From Dietzia sp. B32 (lineage in GTDB: Bacteria; Actinomycetota; Actinomycetes; Mycobacteriales; Mycobacteriaceae), in contig NZ_CP093845.1 of the NCBI RefSeq assembly GCF_024732245.1, positions 124,001 to 188,000 on the forward strand: 64,000 nucleotides of DNA. The letters are read 5' to 3'. Both the position numbers and the translations under genes were made by a program. Below the pieces are notes generated by a model. It was given only the letters and a program-made list of their open reading frames with translations, searched no databases and was not told the DNA's origin. Below are positions 9,932-20,098 of the stretch, piece by piece (the stretch's first letter is position 1; each line of letters begins with the position of its first letter).

Positions 9932-12670
9932 ATGGCGCACCCCGGCGAGAGCAATCCCGGCGACCGCGTGCCCGGTGATACGGCGACGGTCGAGCCGCCC
10001 GAGCACGCCTCGACCGACACCTCGGTCGACGCGTACCCGGAGGGTTATCCCCACGACTGGGCCGCGGACGTCCTCGGTTCCGACGGTCGGGCCGTGCGGG
10101 TCCGGCCGATCCTGCCGAGCGATGCCGAGAAGATCTCCGAGTTCCACAGCAGCCTGTCCGAGCGCACCCGCTACCTGCGCTACTTCGGGTCCCACGACGT
10201 CCTGTCCGATCGCGAACTGGCGCGCATGACGAACGTCGACTACCGCGACCGGATGGCGTTCGTCGCCGAGCTCGGCGCGGAGGTCATCGGGATGGCGATC
10301 TACGAGCGGCTGCCGAACTCGACCTTCGCCGAGGTGGCGTTCACGATCTCCGACCAGCACCAGGGGCGTGGGCTGGGGTCGATCTTCCTGGAGCATCTCG
10401 CCGGCGCGGCCGCCGAGTGCGGGATCGACCACTTCGAGGCCGAGGTGCTCTCGGAGAACCGGTCGATGATCCAGGTGTTCCGGCGGGCCGGGTACGAGAT
10501 CTCCCGGTCGTTCGACGGCTCCACCCTCCATCTGGAGTTCGCGATCGACCCCACCGAGGCCCTGACGAACGTCCGGAACTCCCGGGAGGCGGCGGCGGAG
10601 GCGCGGAGTCTCGCGCGGGTCCTCAACCCCGGTTCCGTCGCGGTGATCGGCGCCTCGGATCAGGTGGGCAAGATCGGCCACACCGTGTTGCGCAATCTGA
10701 TCGGCAACGGGTTCTCCGGACCCGTGTACCCCGTCAATTCGGATGCCAGGTCGGTGCAGTCCGTGCGCGCCTACGCCAGTGTCCGGGACATCCCGGACCC
10801 GGTGGACCTCGCGGTCGTGGCGGTCCCGGCGGCATCGATGTCCGAGGTCCTTGACGACTGCCTGTCCAAGGGCGTCTCGACCCTCGTCGTCATCTCCGCG
10901 GGGTTCTCGGACGTCGGTAGCGCCGGTGTGGTCTCGGAACGTCGTCTGGTCAGCGAGGCCCGGGCACACGGGATGCGGGTGGTCGGCCCCAACGCGCTCG
11001 GGGTGATCAACACCTCCACCGATGTCCAGCTCAACGCGACCCTGGCCGAGGTCGTCCCGGGGCCCGGCCGCACCGGCTTCTTCTGCCAGTCGGGCGCGCT
11101 CGGCATCGCGATCCTCGCCGCGGCTGCCCGGCGCGGGCTCGGGTTGTCCACGTTCGTCTCCGCCGGGAACCGCGCCGACGTCTCCGGCAACGACCTGTTG
11201 CAGTACTGGGACACCGACACCGCCACCGAGGTCGTGTTGCTCTACCTGGAGAGCTTCGGTAACGCCCGCAAGTTCTCCCGGATCGCACGGCGGGTCGCCC
11301 GCAACAAACCGGTCGTGGTGGTCCGACGCGCCGCCGACGACCTGGAGTCGGGAGTCGAGGGGCTGACGGCGAACGCCATCGGGGGATTGTTCCGCGACTC
11401 CGGCCTCATCCAGGTGGACTCCATCACCGACATGTTCGACACCGCCACACTGCTGGCCTACCAGCCGCTACCGACGGGAGGGCGTCTGGGCATCGTGGGC
11501 AACTCCTCGGCGGTCGGCCGTCTCGGTGCGGACTCCGCGCGGCAACAGGGCTTCACCGTGGCGCATTCGGTGGACCTGGGGGCCGGTGCGTCCCCCGAGG
11601 AGTTCCGTGGGGCGATCTCGGACGCACTCGCTCGCGACGAGGTGGACTCCGTTCTCACGGTGTTCGTCCCCCCGGTCGCCACGGAGCCCGACGCGTACGC
11701 GGAGGCGATCCGCGCTGCGGCCGGCGAGAGCTCCAAGCCGGTGGTGAGTACGTTCCTCGCCGGGGAGGGGCTGCCGGAGGGCCTGACCGTGACCGACGAG
11801 TCCGGGGTCGCCGCCCGGGGTTCGATTCCGTCCTATCCGTATCCGGAACGGGCCGTCTCCGCGCTGGTACGTGCCCGCCGATACGCCGAGTGGCTCGACA
11901 AACCGGCGGAGGAACCGGCCGAGTACGAGGACATCGACCGGGCTCGCGCGCGAGAGCTGGTGAACTCCCTGTGCCAGCTCCACGCCGGGACCGAGTCGTT
12001 CGAGCTCACCCAGGGCCAGGTCCGCGCACTGTTGGAGTGCTACGGGATCGACATCGTCGACTACCGCGTCGTCACCGATGTAGACCAGGCGGTGATGGCG
12101 GCCGATGAGCTCGGCTACCCCGTGGCGGTCAAGGCGATGAGCGAACGATGGCGGACCCGCAGCGACCAGTCCGGTGTGCGGCTCGACCTGGTCGACTCCG
12201 CCGCGGTACGCCACGCCTTCTCGTTCCTCCAGTCCACCACCGGTTCGCGTGCCCTCCACGTCCAGAAGATGGCGACGAAGGGGGTCGCCGTCACCATCCG
12301 GGTCGCCGACCACCCGATCTTCGGTTCGCTCATCTCGTTCGGGTTGTCCGGGATGTTGTCGGACCTGCTGGCCGATCGGGCCTTCAGCACCTTGCCGATC
12401 TCACAGGGGGAGGCCGCGGCCCTGCTCGACCGGCCCCGCGCCGCGGCGATCCTCGACGGGTACGCCGGCGACGCGCCGGTCGACCGGGACGCGTTGGTCG
12501 AGCTCATGGGGAGGGTCTCGTGTCTGGTCGAGGACATCCCGGAGATGCGCCGGCTGTCGGTGGACCCGGCCCTCGCCGCACCGGACGGGCTGGCAGTGCT
12601 CTACGCCACCGTCCGCCTGGGTCCGCCGCCCAGGTTCAGCGGCGACGAGGGACCCCGCCGACTGCGCTAG
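9932..12670 (+). CDS. GNAT fused to NDP-forming acyl-CoA-synthetase-like domains (Pat-type protein acetyltransferase)
   Basis: 912 aa. After a disordered N-terminus comes a GNAT domain (about 55-205) with the acetyl-CoA loop QHQGRGLG (142-149). A CoA-binding domain follows (from about 228, SVAVIGASDQVGKIGH), then ligase/Rossmann domains and a C-terminal ATP-grasp domain (about 680-895). This is the architecture, with GNAT at the N-terminus, of actinobacterial Pat-type lysine acetyltransferases that modify AMP-forming acyl-CoA synthetases. No cyclic-nucleotide domain is present, unlike mycobacterial Pat. The SD GGAGGA sits upstream of the ATG. It ends at the terminator shared with sigB. Confidence 0.85.
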   Translation: MAHPGESNPGDRVPGDTATVEPPEHASTDTSVDAYPEGYPHDWAADVLGSDGRAVRVRPILPSDAEKISEFHSSLSERTRYLRYFGSHDVLSDRELARMTNVDYRDRMAFVAELGAEVIGMAIYERLPNSTFAEVAFTISDQHQGRGLGSIFLEHLAGAAAECGIDHFEAEVLSENRSMIQVFRRAGYEISRSFDGSTLHLEFAIDPTEALTNVRNSREAAAEARSLARVLNPGSVAVIGASDQVGKIGHTVLRNLIGNGFSGPVYPVNSDARSVQSVRAYASVRDIPDPVDLAVVAVPAASMSEVLDDCLSKGVSTLVVISAGFSDVGSAGVVSERRLVSEARAHGMRVVGPNALGVINTSTDVQLNATLAEVVPGPGRTGFFCQSGALGIAILAAAARRGLGLSTFVSAGNRADVSGNDLLQYWDTDTATEVVLLYLESFGNARKFSRIARRVARNKPVVVVRRAADDLESGVEGLTANAIGGLFRDSGLIQVDSITDMFDTATLLAYQPLPTGGRLGIVGNSSAVGRLGADSARQQGFTVAHSVDLGAGASPEEFRGAISDALARDEVDSVLTVFVPPVATEPDAYAEAIRAAAGESSKPVVSTFLAGEGLPEGLTVTDESGVAARGSIPSYPYPERAVSALVRARRYAEWLDKPAEEPAEYEDIDRARARELVNSLCQLHAGTESFELTQGQVRALLECYGIDIVDYRVVTDVDQAVMAADELGYPVAVKAMSERWRTRSDQSGVRLDLVDSAAVRHAFSFLQSTTGSRALHVQKMATKGVAVTIRVADHPIFGSLISFGLSGMLSDLLADRAFSTLPISQGEAAALLDRPRAAAILDGYAGDAPVDRDALVELMGRVSCLVEDIPEMRRLSVDPALAAPDGLAVLYATVRLGPPPRFSGDEGPRRLR

Positions 12671-12770
12671 CGACTGTCGGACGCACCCACGCCGGGACCG
12701 CTCCGATCGGGGCGGATACGGGGCTGTGACGAGCACGGGGCGGAGAAAATGCACGGGGCGGAGACGAACA

Positions 12771-12807
12771 GGGCCCCGCCTCTCCCGATCGGGGAGGGGC
12801 GGGGCCC
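12771..12807. terminator. Bidirectional hairpin terminator between pat-like gene and sigB
   Basis: GGGCCCCGCC pairs with GGCGGGGCCC, extended by CTCCC/GGGAG around a GATC loop. It lies between two convergent stop codons (12670 and 12820), where it can serve both strands. No long T-run follows, which is normal in high-GC actinobacteria. Confidence 0.8.
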
Positions 12808-12819
12808 TGGATTCTCCGG

Positions 12820-13788
12820 TCAGACGGCGTAGGAGCGGAGCTTGTCCGCGCGACGGCCCTCGCGGAGCTTGGCCATCACCTCACGCTCGATCTGGCGGAC
12901 GCGCTCGCGGGACAGGCCGAAACGCTTCCCGATCTGGTCGAGAGTACGGGGCTGACCGTCGTCCAGTCCGAAACGCAACGTGATGACCTGCTGCTCGCGC
13001 TCCTCGAGGGTCGCCAGGACAGCGCGCACGTCGGAGTGCATCACGTTGGTCACCACGGTGTTCTCGGCGCTGGTGGCCTCGGCGTCCTCGATGAAGTCGC
13101 CGAGTGGCGCCTCCTCGTCCGCGCCGACCGGCATGTCGAGGCTCACCGGGTCACGCGAGTGGTCCAGCAGCTCCTCGATCTTGTGCGCGGGGATACCCGA
13201 CTCCTCGGCCAGCTCGTCGAGGGAGGCCTCGCGGCCGAGCTGCTGGTGCAGTTCGCGCTTGATCCGGGCGAGCTTGTTGACCTGCTCGACGAGGTGGACG
13301 GGAAGACGGATAGTGCGGGACTGATCGGCCATTCCCCGCGTGATCGCCTGACGGATCCACCAGGTGGCGTAGGTGGAGAACTTGAAGCCCTTGGCGTAGT
13401 CGAACTTCTCCATCGCACGGATCAGGCCCAGATTGCCCTCCTGGATGAGATCCAGCAGCGGCATGCCGCGACCCGTGTAGCGCTTGGCCAACGACACGAC
13501 CAGACGGAGGTTGGCCTCGAGCAGGTGGGCTCGGGCGGCCTCGCCCTCCGCGACGATCGCCTTGAGGTCAGCCTTGCGCACCGGCCCGAGACGCTTCTTG
13601 GTCTCGAGCACATGCTTGGCATAGAGACCGGCCTCGATCCGCTTGGACAGCTCCACCTCGTCCTCGGCGTTGAGCAGTGCCGTCTTGCCGATCCCGTTGA
13701 GGTAGACACGGACGAGGTCAGCGCTCGGGCTCTGGCCGTCCGGCTCCGCCTCCGTCCGACGGTCCGATCGGGTGGTGGCTGACGTCAT
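12820..13788 (-). CDS. sigB: RNA polymerase sigma factor SigB
   Basis: 322 aa, group 2 sigma-70 factor. It lacks region 1.1, starts close to region 1.2 ([21 protein letters not shown]), and has an intact region 2 ([32 protein letters not shown]) and region 4 ([19 protein letters not shown]). It is the primary-like stress sigma factor in this order and sits, as in relatives, between sigA and ideR. The ATG at 13788 follows GGAGGAGGAGAC. A GGGAAC-N18-GTT promoter candidate lies about 95-120 bp upstream, pointing to ECF-sigma control. Confidence 0.95.
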   Translation of the reverse strand: MTSATTRSDRRTEAEPDGQSPSADLVRVYLNGIGKTALLNAEDEVELSKRIEAGLYAKHVLETKKRLGPVRKADLKAIVAEGEAARAHLLEANLRLVVSLAKRYTGRGMPLLDLIQEGNLGLIRAMEKFDYAKGFKFSTYATWWIRQAITRGMADQSRTIRLPVHLVEQVNKLARIKRELHQQLGREASLDELAEESGIPAHKIEELLDHSRDPVSLDMPVGADEEAPLGDFIEDAEATSAENTVVTNVMHSDVRAVLATLEEREQQVITLRFGLDDGQPRTLDQIGKRFGLSRERVRQIEREVMAKLREGRRADKLRSYAV

Positions 13789-13883
13789 GTCTCCTCCTCC
13801 TGCCTGACCTGGTGACGAGGTCGGCGTTCGGTTGCTGGTGGACGGATCAGGCGCGTGTCCGGGTCACGGTCACGTACCTCTAC

Positions 13884-13910
13884 AACGGCGGGGGTGCCGG
13901 GAATGTTCCC
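13884..13910 (-). promoter_or_regulatory. Candidate SigH/SigE-type promoter of sigB
   Basis: On the minus strand GGGAAC (13910-13905) is followed after exactly 18 bases by GTT (13886-13884), with CC before the GTT. This matches the GGAAY-N16-19-GTT pattern of SigH/SigR/SigE promoters and points at sigB, whose mycobacterial orthologue is transcribed by such ECF factors. Confidence 0.7.
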
Positions 13911-13950
13911 GCGCCGATGATGTCGGTCACGATCCGTCGTGTGAACCGGG

Positions 13951-14388
13951 TCAGTGCGAGCCGGGAGTCTCCACCAGGAGAGTGAACGGCCCGTCGTTGA
14001 CGGAATGGACCCGCATCATCGCGCCGAAGACACCTGTGGCCACCTCGAGTCCGCGCTCACGCAGACCTTGGACGACCGCGTTCACCATCGGTTCGGCGAC
14101 CGCGCCGGGGGCCGCTCGAGACCACGACGGGCGCCGGCCTTTGGCGGTCGATCCCATGAGGGTGAACTGGCTGACGACCAGGACGGGCGCGCCCACCTCC
14201 GCAGCGCTGCGTTCCTCCCGCAGGATCCGCAGTTCCGAGATCTTGCGGACCATCGTGGCCGCGTCGGTCTCGTCGTCGTCGTTCGACACCCCGACCAGTA
14301 CCAACAACCCGGGGCCCGGCAGTGACCCCACGACCTCGCCGCCCACCGTCACCGACGCCTCGGTGACCCGTGAGACCACCGCCCTCAT
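13951..14388 (-). CDS. dtd: D-aminoacyl-tRNA deacylase
   Basis: 145 aa. The protein starts [15 protein letters not shown] and carries the family signatures SQFTLMG (residue 76 onward) and the C-terminal [11 protein letters not shown]. It hydrolyses D-aminoacyl-tRNAs (and glycyl-tRNA-Ala) and so protects translation from D-amino acids. The ATG at 14388 overlaps the stop of the upstream methyltransferase gene by four bases (ATGA), so the two are translationally coupled. It is the last gene of the DUF3099-methyltransferase-dtd operon. Confidence 0.95.
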   Translation of the reverse strand: MRAVVSRVTEASVTVGGEVVGSLPGPGLLVLVGVSNDDDETDAATMVRKISELRILREERSAAEVGAPVLVVSQFTLMGSTAKGRRPSWSRAAPGAVAEPMVNAVVQGLRERGLEVATGVFGAMMRVHSVNDGPFTLLVETPGSH

Positions 14389-15980
14389 CCGTCCGCACCC
14401 CCGGGCACGGCTGCGGCGACCCCCGGAGCGACGAGACCGGGCACCCCGACGGGGACGACGAACCCGTGGACGAACAGATCGGCCACCACCCGCCGCACGG
14501 GGGCGGCGAGGGCGTCCGGATCCTCCCCGGCACCCGCCGCGGCGAGCACCACCAGATCCTCCAGCGGCAGCGCGCCCGTCCGCGCCCCTCGTAGGACGGC
14601 CGCGGTGAGCGGGTCGATCTCGTGCCGCCACCGGGCGCCGGTGACGCGCTCCACCACCACGGTCGACGGGCCAGGGTCACCCGCCTCGTCCGGCCCGGTC
14701 GGCGCGAGGGACTCAGAGGCGTGCACGTGGACATCCGGCGACACGGTGAACACCGTGGCGTCCAGGGCACGGTCCTGCCCGCCGAGTCGGTCCGCCGCCT
14801 CCCGCAACCACGCGGCGCGTGCGAAGTACGCCTCGGCCTCGTCGCCGAGGCCCTCGCCGAACGGGTGCGTGAGGTCCTCGCACAGCACCGAGGACGGCCC
14901 CTCGATCCGACGCAGGTAGACGTAGCCGAACCCGACCCCCGCCACCCCCTCGTCGGCGAAGTGGTCCAGCCAGGAGTCCGCCGCCCGCGAGGTGGCCTCG
15001 TCGCGCGGGTCCATGCCCTCGTCGGTGAGCCAGGTCCACACGTAGAGCCCGGGGTCGGAGACGTCCCGCCGGACGATCCACGCGTCGACGCCCTCGGACG
15101 GGACCCAGGACGCCACGTGCGTCCGCCAGTCGGCGTCCTCCCGCTCCACCCAGGACGCCAGCAGGACCGCGGTGCCGCCGTCGGCCAGATGGCCCGGCGC
15201 GCCCGACACGACCGTCCGGCTCGCACCGTCGAGCTTCAGTCCCGACTCCCGGTAGGAGTGTCCGGTCTCGGGCGGACCCACCACGAACGGGGGATTGGCC
15301 ACGATCCGGTCGAACCGGCGGCCCGCGACGGGCTCGAACCACGGACCGCGCAGGAGTTCCGCACGCCGGCCGTTGATCGCCAGGGTGGCGGCCGCGAGTT
15401 CGAGGCACCGCGGTGTGATGTCCGTCCCGGTGACCGAGCGGGCGGTCTCCGACGCGTGGACCATCTGGATCCCACACCCTGTGCCCAGATCGAGGACCGA
15501 CCCCGCGGGGGAGGTGGGCGTGACCCGCAGCAGTGAGAGCGTCGCCTGCCCGACCCCCAGCACGTGATCCGGTCGTGTCCGGGTGTGGACCATCGACCCG
15601 TCGACATCCGCGAACACCCAGCGGGTCCCGTGACCCGTGTCGACCGGGCGTAGGTCGATCGCCGCCCGGAGCGAGGCGCCGTCGTCGGCCTCGGTCCACA
15701 ATCCGGCCTCGACGCCGTCACGCACCGGGACCCCGGGCAGGATCGCAGCGACATCGGAGCGGGGGAGCGGATCGCCCAGGACGAACAACCGGAGGAGCAC
15801 GCCGACCGGACCGGCGTCGCGGGCGCGGCGGCGGACCGTCGCGGCGTCCGACCTGGCCAGGGCGGAGACCGCCTCCGGGCCCAACTCCCGCTCCACTCCC
15901 TCGACCGTGTAGTCGTGACGGCGGAAGGCCTCGGCCAACGTGGGTGCCAGATCGGCGAGGGTCGGGGTCGCACGGGTCAT
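14385..15980 (-). CDS. Class I SAM-dependent methyltransferase (HemK/RlmG-like)
   Basis: 531 aa. The SAM-binding motif [11 protein letters not shown] lies near residue 165 and the catalytic NPPF motif near 232 ([11 protein letters not shown]), indicating methylation of a planar nitrogen, as in HemK/PrmC or rRNA guanine methyltransferases. The N-terminal 150 residues and the C-terminal 200 residues form extra domains typical of a conserved actinobacterial protein found near sigA/sigB. The target is unknown. It overlaps both the DUF3099 gene (upstream) and dtd (downstream) by four bases. Confidence 0.85.
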   Translation of the reverse strand: MTRATPTLADLAPTLAEAFRRHDYTVEGVERELGPEAVSALARSDAATVRRRARDAGPVGVLLRLFVLGDPLPRSDVAAILPGVPVRDGVEAGLWTEADDGASLRAAIDLRPVDTGHGTRWVFADVDGSMVHTRTRPDHVLGVGQATLSLLRVTPTSPAGSVLDLGTGCGIQMVHASETARSVTGTDITPRCLELAAATLAINGRRAELLRGPWFEPVAGRRFDRIVANPPFVVGPPETGHSYRESGLKLDGASRTVVSGAPGHLADGGTAVLLASWVEREDADWRTHVASWVPSEGVDAWIVRRDVSDPGLYVWTWLTDEGMDPRDEATSRAADSWLDHFADEGVAGVGFGYVYLRRIEGPSSVLCEDLTHPFGEGLGDEAEAYFARAAWLREAADRLGGQDRALDATVFTVSPDVHVHASESLAPTGPDEAGDPGPSTVVVERVTGARWRHEIDPLTAAVLRGARTGALPLEDLVVLAAAGAGEDPDALAAPVRRVVADLFVHGFVVPVGVPGLVAPGVAAAVPGGADG

Positions 15981-16489
15981 TGGTGGGGATCGCTCTCGTC
16001 GGTGGGGTTGGTGGGGGTGGTGGGGTCCGCGGGGGCGGCGGGGTCGGACGGGGAACCGGGGCCCGCAGGGGTGCCCGGGTCGGTCCCGGTGTCGGTGGTG
16101 TCGGTGTGGGTGGTGCGGGGGGACGGCGAATCCACCCCGGTGAGGCCGGGGGGCAGGGCGTACGGGGTGTTCGACGAGAGACGCCCCGCTGTGTAGGTGC
16201 GGGCCTGCCCCTTGGGCAGGGGAGGACGGTCATTGGCACCGATGACCGCGATCCACGGGATCGGGATGGACCCCCCCACGATCGCCAGCGCGATCCACGG
16301 GTTGTTCCAGATGGCCAGGGATCCCGCCGCCAGGAACAGGGCGGGGATCCGGATGCTCATCAGCAGGAAGTAGCGCTTCTTCCGGGCCGCGAGTTCGTCG
16401 TGGTACGACTCCCGCGCGCCCGTGATGAGAACGGGCTTCGACGTGTCGTCCCGTTCCCCGGATCGCTGACGGCGGAAGTCGGGTGCCAT
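15977..16489 (-). CDS. DUF3099 membrane protein
   Basis: About 170 aa. The N-terminal half has KPVLITGARESYHDELAARKKRYF followed by two membrane segments (about 44-58 and 64-82), as in the DUF3099 family. The C-terminal 60 residues are a Pro/Thr/Asp-rich low-complexity tail that varies in the family. The ATG at 16489 is preferred; a TTG three codons upstream is closer to a GGAG and cannot be excluded. It is the first gene of the operon with the methyltransferase and dtd and is divergent from DUF3039. Function unknown. Confidence 0.75.
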   Translation of the reverse strand: MAPDFRRQRSGERDDTSKPVLITGARESYHDELAARKKRYFLLMSIRIPALFLAAGSLAIWNNPWIALAIVGGSIPIPWIAVIGANDRPPLPKGQARTYTAGRLSSNTPYALPPGLTGVDSPSPRTTHTDTTDTGTDPGTPAGPGSPSDPAAPADPTTPTNPTDESDPHQ

Positions 16490-16547
16490 GGGGCCCAAGG
16501 TACTCCGGCGTTGGCGCTGCGACCGTGGGGTGCGGCATCATGAGGGG

Positions 16548-16793
16548 GTGAGCACCACCCGGACGAAGACACTCGAGCGTCCCGAGGTCACGACGACCGA
16601 GGAGACGCAGGACGACGCACCCAAGTTCTTCCACTATGTGGACAAGAGCAAGATCGCCGAGAGCGCGGTCATGGGTACCTATGTGATCGCCCTGTGCGGT
16701 GAGGTCTTCCCGGTCACCCGCTCCGCGAAGCCCGGATCGCCGGTGTGCCCGGAGTGCAAGCGCGTCTACGAGACCCTGAAGCCTGGTGAGTGA
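16548..16793 (+). CDS. DUF3039 small zinc-binding-like protein
   Basis: 81 aa from the GTG at 16548. The central FFHYVDKSKIAESAVMGTYVIALCGEVF and the closing CPECKRVYETL form the DUF3039 pattern; the conserved cysteines (ALCGEV and CPEC) suggest a small metal site. Function is unknown, but the gene is syntenic with mycobacterial Rv2708c between sigA and sigB. Its stop overlaps the start of the following helicase gene by eight bases, implying coupled translation. Confidence 0.82.
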   Translation: MSTTRTKTLERPEVTTTEETQDDAPKFFHYVDKSKIAESAVMGTYVIALCGEVFPVTRSAKPGSPVCPECKRVYETLKPGE

Positions 16794-18624
16794 TCCCGGC
16801 GCGGTCCCGGGCCCAGACGAGCAGACCGCAGAGCAGACCGCCCCGCCGGCCGGGGGTGCGTCGCTGCGCGCCTGGCAGCGCACCGCGCTGCGCAAGTACC
16901 TCATGGCGAGGCCGAAGGACTTCCTCGCGGTGGCGACACCGGGTGCCGGCAAGACGACGTTCGGACTACGGGTGGCCTCCGAACTGCTCGCCGACCGGAC
17001 CGTCGACGCGATCACCGTGGTCGCCCCCACCGAGCACCTCAAGTACCAGTGGGCGGCCTCCGCCGCGCGCGCCGGGATCGCCCTGGACCCCGAGTACTCC
17101 AACACCTCGGGCGCCCTCGCCCCCGAGTATCACGGCGTGGTCGTGACGTACGCGCAGGTGGCCGCACACCCGTTCAAGCATCGCGAGCGCACCGCGTCCC
17201 GACGCACCCTGGTCATCCTCGACGAGATCCACCACGGTGGCGACGCCAAGAGCTGGGGCGATGCGATCCGTGAGGCGTTCGAGGACGCCGAACGCCGCTT
17301 GTCGCTGACCGGCACCCCGTTCCGGTCCGACGACAGTCCGATCCCGTTCGTCACCTACGAGCCCGACGGCCAGGGGCACCAGCGCTCCAAGGCCGACCAT
17401 TCCTACGGCTACGCCGACGCGCTGGCCGACGGCGTGGTCCGCCCGGTGGTGTTCCTCGCCTACTCGGGGGAGGCCAGATGGCGTAGCAACGCGGGCGAGG
17501 AGTTCTCGGCCCGCCTGGGAGAGCCGCTCAGTGCCGACCAGATGTCCCGCGCCTGGCGGGTCGCCCTCGACCCCCACGGCGATTGGATGCCAGCGGTGCT
17601 CCAGGCCGCGCACACCAGGCTCCGGCAGATCCGCGCCGGTGGTGTACCCGACGCCGGCGGTCTGGTGATCGCCACCGACCAGGAGCGCGCACGTGAGTAC
17701 GCGGCCCTGCTCACCGAGATCACCGGCACCCCGCCGACCGTCGTCCTCTCCGACGACCCCACCGCCTCGAGCCGGATCGGCACCTTCTCCGACTCCACCG
17801 ACGAGTGGATGGTCGCGGTCCGGATGGTGTCCGAGGGCGTCGACGTCCCGCGCCTGAGTGTCGGCGTCTACGCCACCAGCGCATCTACCCCTCTCTACTT
17901 CGCGCAGGCGATCGGACGGTTCGTCCGCTCGCGGCGACCGGGGGAGACCGCATCCGTGTTCCTCCCGTCCGTTCCCGTGCTGCTCCAGCTGGCCTCGCAG
18001 ATGGAGGCGCAGCGCGACCACGTCCTGGGCAAGCCCCATCGGGAGGAGGGGCTGGAGGACCAGCTCCTCGCCCAGGCGAACCAGCAGCAGGACGAGAACA
18101 CCGAGGACGAAGAGGACCGCGGTTACATCTCCCTCGGCGCGGACGCCGAGCTCGACCAGATCGTGTACGAGGGGTCGTCCTACGGCACGGCCACATTCGC
18201 CGGCAGCGAGGAGGAGGCCGACTACATCGGGCTCCCGGGTTTGTTGGGCGCCGACGACGTCAAGGCCCTGCTGCGCCAGCGTGAGAAGGAGCAGATCAAG
18301 CGCACGTCCGCCCAGTCCGCCTCCGGGGCGGGATCCGTCGCGGTCGTGGGAGCGGACCCGGCGGTGTCCGGGGCGACCATCCCGGGTAACGCCGCCGGCC
18401 CCGGCGCGCACGCGGGTGCCGCCGCCGAGCGGGTCGCCTCCGCCGCCGAGCTCAAGGACCTACGGCGCCAGCTCAACACCCTGGTGTCGGTGTACTCCGG
18501 CCGGCTCGGCAAGTCCCACGGGGCGATCCATACGCAGCTCCGTAACTCGTGCGGGGGCCCGCCCGTCCCGATGGCCTCCGCGGAGCAGATCCGCGAGAGG
18601 ATCACCCTGCTGCGCAGCTGGTGA
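16786..18624 (+). CDS. SF2 DEAD/DEAH-type helicase
   Basis: 612 aa. Walker A ATPGAGKT (about 49-56), the DEAH-like box DEIH (about 146) and the motif III-like LTGTPF place it in the Rad25/XPB-like branch of superfamily 2. Motif VI is QAIGRFVRSRRPGE. The last 200 residues are acidic and Ala/Gly-rich and look non-helicase. It starts at a GTG inside the end of DUF3039. It ends at a perfect palindromic terminator before sigA. Whether it acts on DNA or RNA is not evident. Confidence 0.85.
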   Translation: MSDPGAVPGPDEQTAEQTAPPAGGASLRAWQRTALRKYLMARPKDFLAVATPGAGKTTFGLRVASELLADRTVDAITVVAPTEHLKYQWAASAARAGIALDPEYSNTSGALAPEYHGVVVTYAQVAAHPFKHRERTASRRTLVILDEIHHGGDAKSWGDAIREAFEDAERRLSLTGTPFRSDDSPIPFVTYEPDGQGHQRSKADHSYGYADALADGVVRPVVFLAYSGEARWRSNAGEEFSARLGEPLSADQMSRAWRVALDPHGDWMPAVLQAAHTRLRQIRAGGVPDAGGLVIATDQERAREYAALLTEITGTPPTVVLSDDPTASSRIGTFSDSTDEWMVAVRMVSEGVDVPRLSVGVYATSASTPLYFAQAIGRFVRSRRPGETASVFLPSVPVLLQLASQMEAQRDHVLGKPHREEGLEDQLLAQANQQQDENTEDEEDRGYISLGADAELDQIVYEGSSYGTATFAGSEEEADYIGLPGLLGADDVKALLRQREKEQIKRTSAQSASGAGSVAVVGADPAVSGATIPGNAAGPGAHAGAAAERVASAAELKDLRRQLNTLVSVYSGRLGKSHGAIHTQLRNSCGGPPVPMASAEQIRERITLLRSW

Positions 18625-18670
18625 CCGCCGGCCGGCCCCGCCGGGCATCCGGGCCACCGCTCGATGACGA

Positions 18671-18708
18671 GAATGGGCCCCCGCCGAGATCTCGGCGGGG
18701 GCCCATTC
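18671..18708. terminator. Perfect 38-bp palindromic terminator between helicase and sigA
   Basis: GAATGGGCCCCCGCCGAGA is followed directly by its exact reverse complement, giving two 19-base arms with no spacer. It lies between the convergent stops at 18624 and 18722 and can stop transcription from both sides. Confidence 0.85.
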
Positions 18709-18721
18709 CTCTGATACCGGG

Positions 18722-20098
18722 TCAGTCCAGGTAGTCGCGCAGCACCTGGGAGCGCGACGGGTGGCGCAGCTTCGACATCGTCTTGGACTCGATCTGCCGG
18801 ATCCGCTCGCGTGTGACGCCGTAGACCTGACCGATCTCGTCGAGCGTGCGCGGCAGCCCGTCGGTGAGACCGAAACGCAGCCGGACCACGCCGGCCTCAC
18901 GCTCGGACAGCGTGTCCAGGACGGAGCGGAGCTGGTCCTGCAGGAGCGTGAAGCTCACCGCGTCCACCGCGACCACGGCCTCGGAGTCCTCGATGAAGTC
19001 ACCGAGCTGCGAGTCGCCCTCGTCGCCGATGGTCTGGTCGAGCGAGATGGGCTCCCGGGCGTACTGCTGGATCTCCAGCACCTTCTCCGGGGTGATGTCC
19101 ATCTCCTTGGCGAGCTCCTCCGGGGTGGGCTCGCGGCCCAGATCCTGGAGCAGCTCACGCTGGATGCGCCCGAGTTTGTTGATGACCTCGACCATGTGCA
19201 CCGGGATACGGATGGTGCGGGCCTGGTCGGCCATGGCGCGGGTGATGGCCTGCCGGATCCACCAGGTGGCGTACGTCGAGAACTTGTAGCCCTTGGTGTA
19301 GTCGAACTTCTCGACCGCGCGGATCAGACCGAGGTTGCCCTCCTGGATGAGATCCAGGAACGCCATGCCGCGTCCGGTGTAGCGCTTGGCGAGGGAGACG
19401 ACGAGTCGCAGGTTGGCCTCGAGCAGGTGGTTCTTGGCGCGGACGCCATCCCGCTCGATCCACTTGTAGTCGCGACGCTGCGCGGTGGTGAGCTTCTCGC
19501 CTCGCTCCGTGACCTGCGCCTGGAACCAGGTGGAGTACAGGCCGGCCTCGATGCGCTTGGCCAGCTCGACCTCCTCCTCTGCGTTGAGGAGTGCGACCTT
19601 GCCGATCTGCTTGAGGTACGCGCGGACGGAGTCCGCGGAGGCGGTCAGCTCGGCGTCCTTGCGCGCCTGGCGCAGGGCCTCCGACTCGTCCTCATCCCAG
19701 ACGAAGTCGCCCGACGCCTTGTCCTTGGCGGTGGGCTCCTCCTTGGTCTCCTCGTCGGCCTCGACATCCTCGACGTCGACCTCGACGTCCTCGAGTTCGG
19801 CCGTGTCCGGCTCGACCTCGGGGACGTCGGTGGGCTCCTCGTCGACCTGGTCACCGTCGACGCCCTCGGGCTTCGACGGGGAGGCGGTCTTCTTCGCGGC
19901 CGTCTTCTTGGCGGCGGTCTTCTTCGCGGCCGTCTTCTTGGCCGGGGCCTTCTTCGCGGCGGTCTTCTTGGCCGCCGTCTTCTTCGCGGGCGCCTTGCGC
20001 GCGGCGGTCTTCTTGGCGGGGGCCTCGCCGGTGACCTCGGTGCCCAACGGATCGCCGCTCGCCGCGGAATCCGAACTGGTGGTCTTCGTGGCTGCCAC
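18722..20098 (-). CDS. sigA: Primary RNA polymerase sigma factor SigA (RpoD)
   Basis: 458 aa. Region 1.2-2 ([63 protein letters not shown]), region 3 and region 4 ([21 protein letters not shown]) are complete. The N-terminus (about 25-75) is a Lys/Ala-rich tract built on PAKKTAAKK units, then an acidic stretch to about 140, in place of a classical region 1.1; HrdB/SigA proteins of actinobacteria often have this. The GTG start at 20098 follows GAAGGGGCG. It is the housekeeping sigma factor. Confidence 0.96.
   Translation of the reverse strand: MAATKTTSSDSAASGDPLGTEVTGEAPAKKTAARKAPAKKTAAKKTAAKKAPAKKTAAKKTAAKKTAAKKTASPSKPEGVDGDQVDEEPTDVPEVEPDTAELEDVEVDVEDVEADEETKEEPTAKDKASGDFVWDEDESEALRQARKDAELTASADSVRAYLKQIGKVALLNAEEEVELAKRIEAGLYSTWFQAQVTERGEKLTTAQRRDYKWIERDGVRAKNHLLEANLRLVVSLAKRYTGRGMAFLDLIQEGNLGLIRAVEKFDYTKGYKFSTYATWWIRQAITRAMADQARTIRIPVHMVEVINKLGRIQRELLQDLGREPTPEELAKEMDITPEKVLEIQQYAREPISLDQTIGDEGDSQLGDFIEDSEAVVAVDAVSFTLLQDQLRSVLDTLSEREAGVVRLRFGLTDGLPRTLDEIGQVYGVTRERIRQIESKTMSKLRHPSRSQVLRDYLD
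19880..20030 (-). repeat. Lys/Ala codon repeat tract in sigA
   Basis: An array of imperfect 15-bp and 27-bp units alternating lysine pairs (AAG AAG) with GCC/GCG and ACC, encoding PAKKTAAKK-type repeats in the SigA N-terminus. Such arrays vary in length between strains by slippage. Confidence 0.75.
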
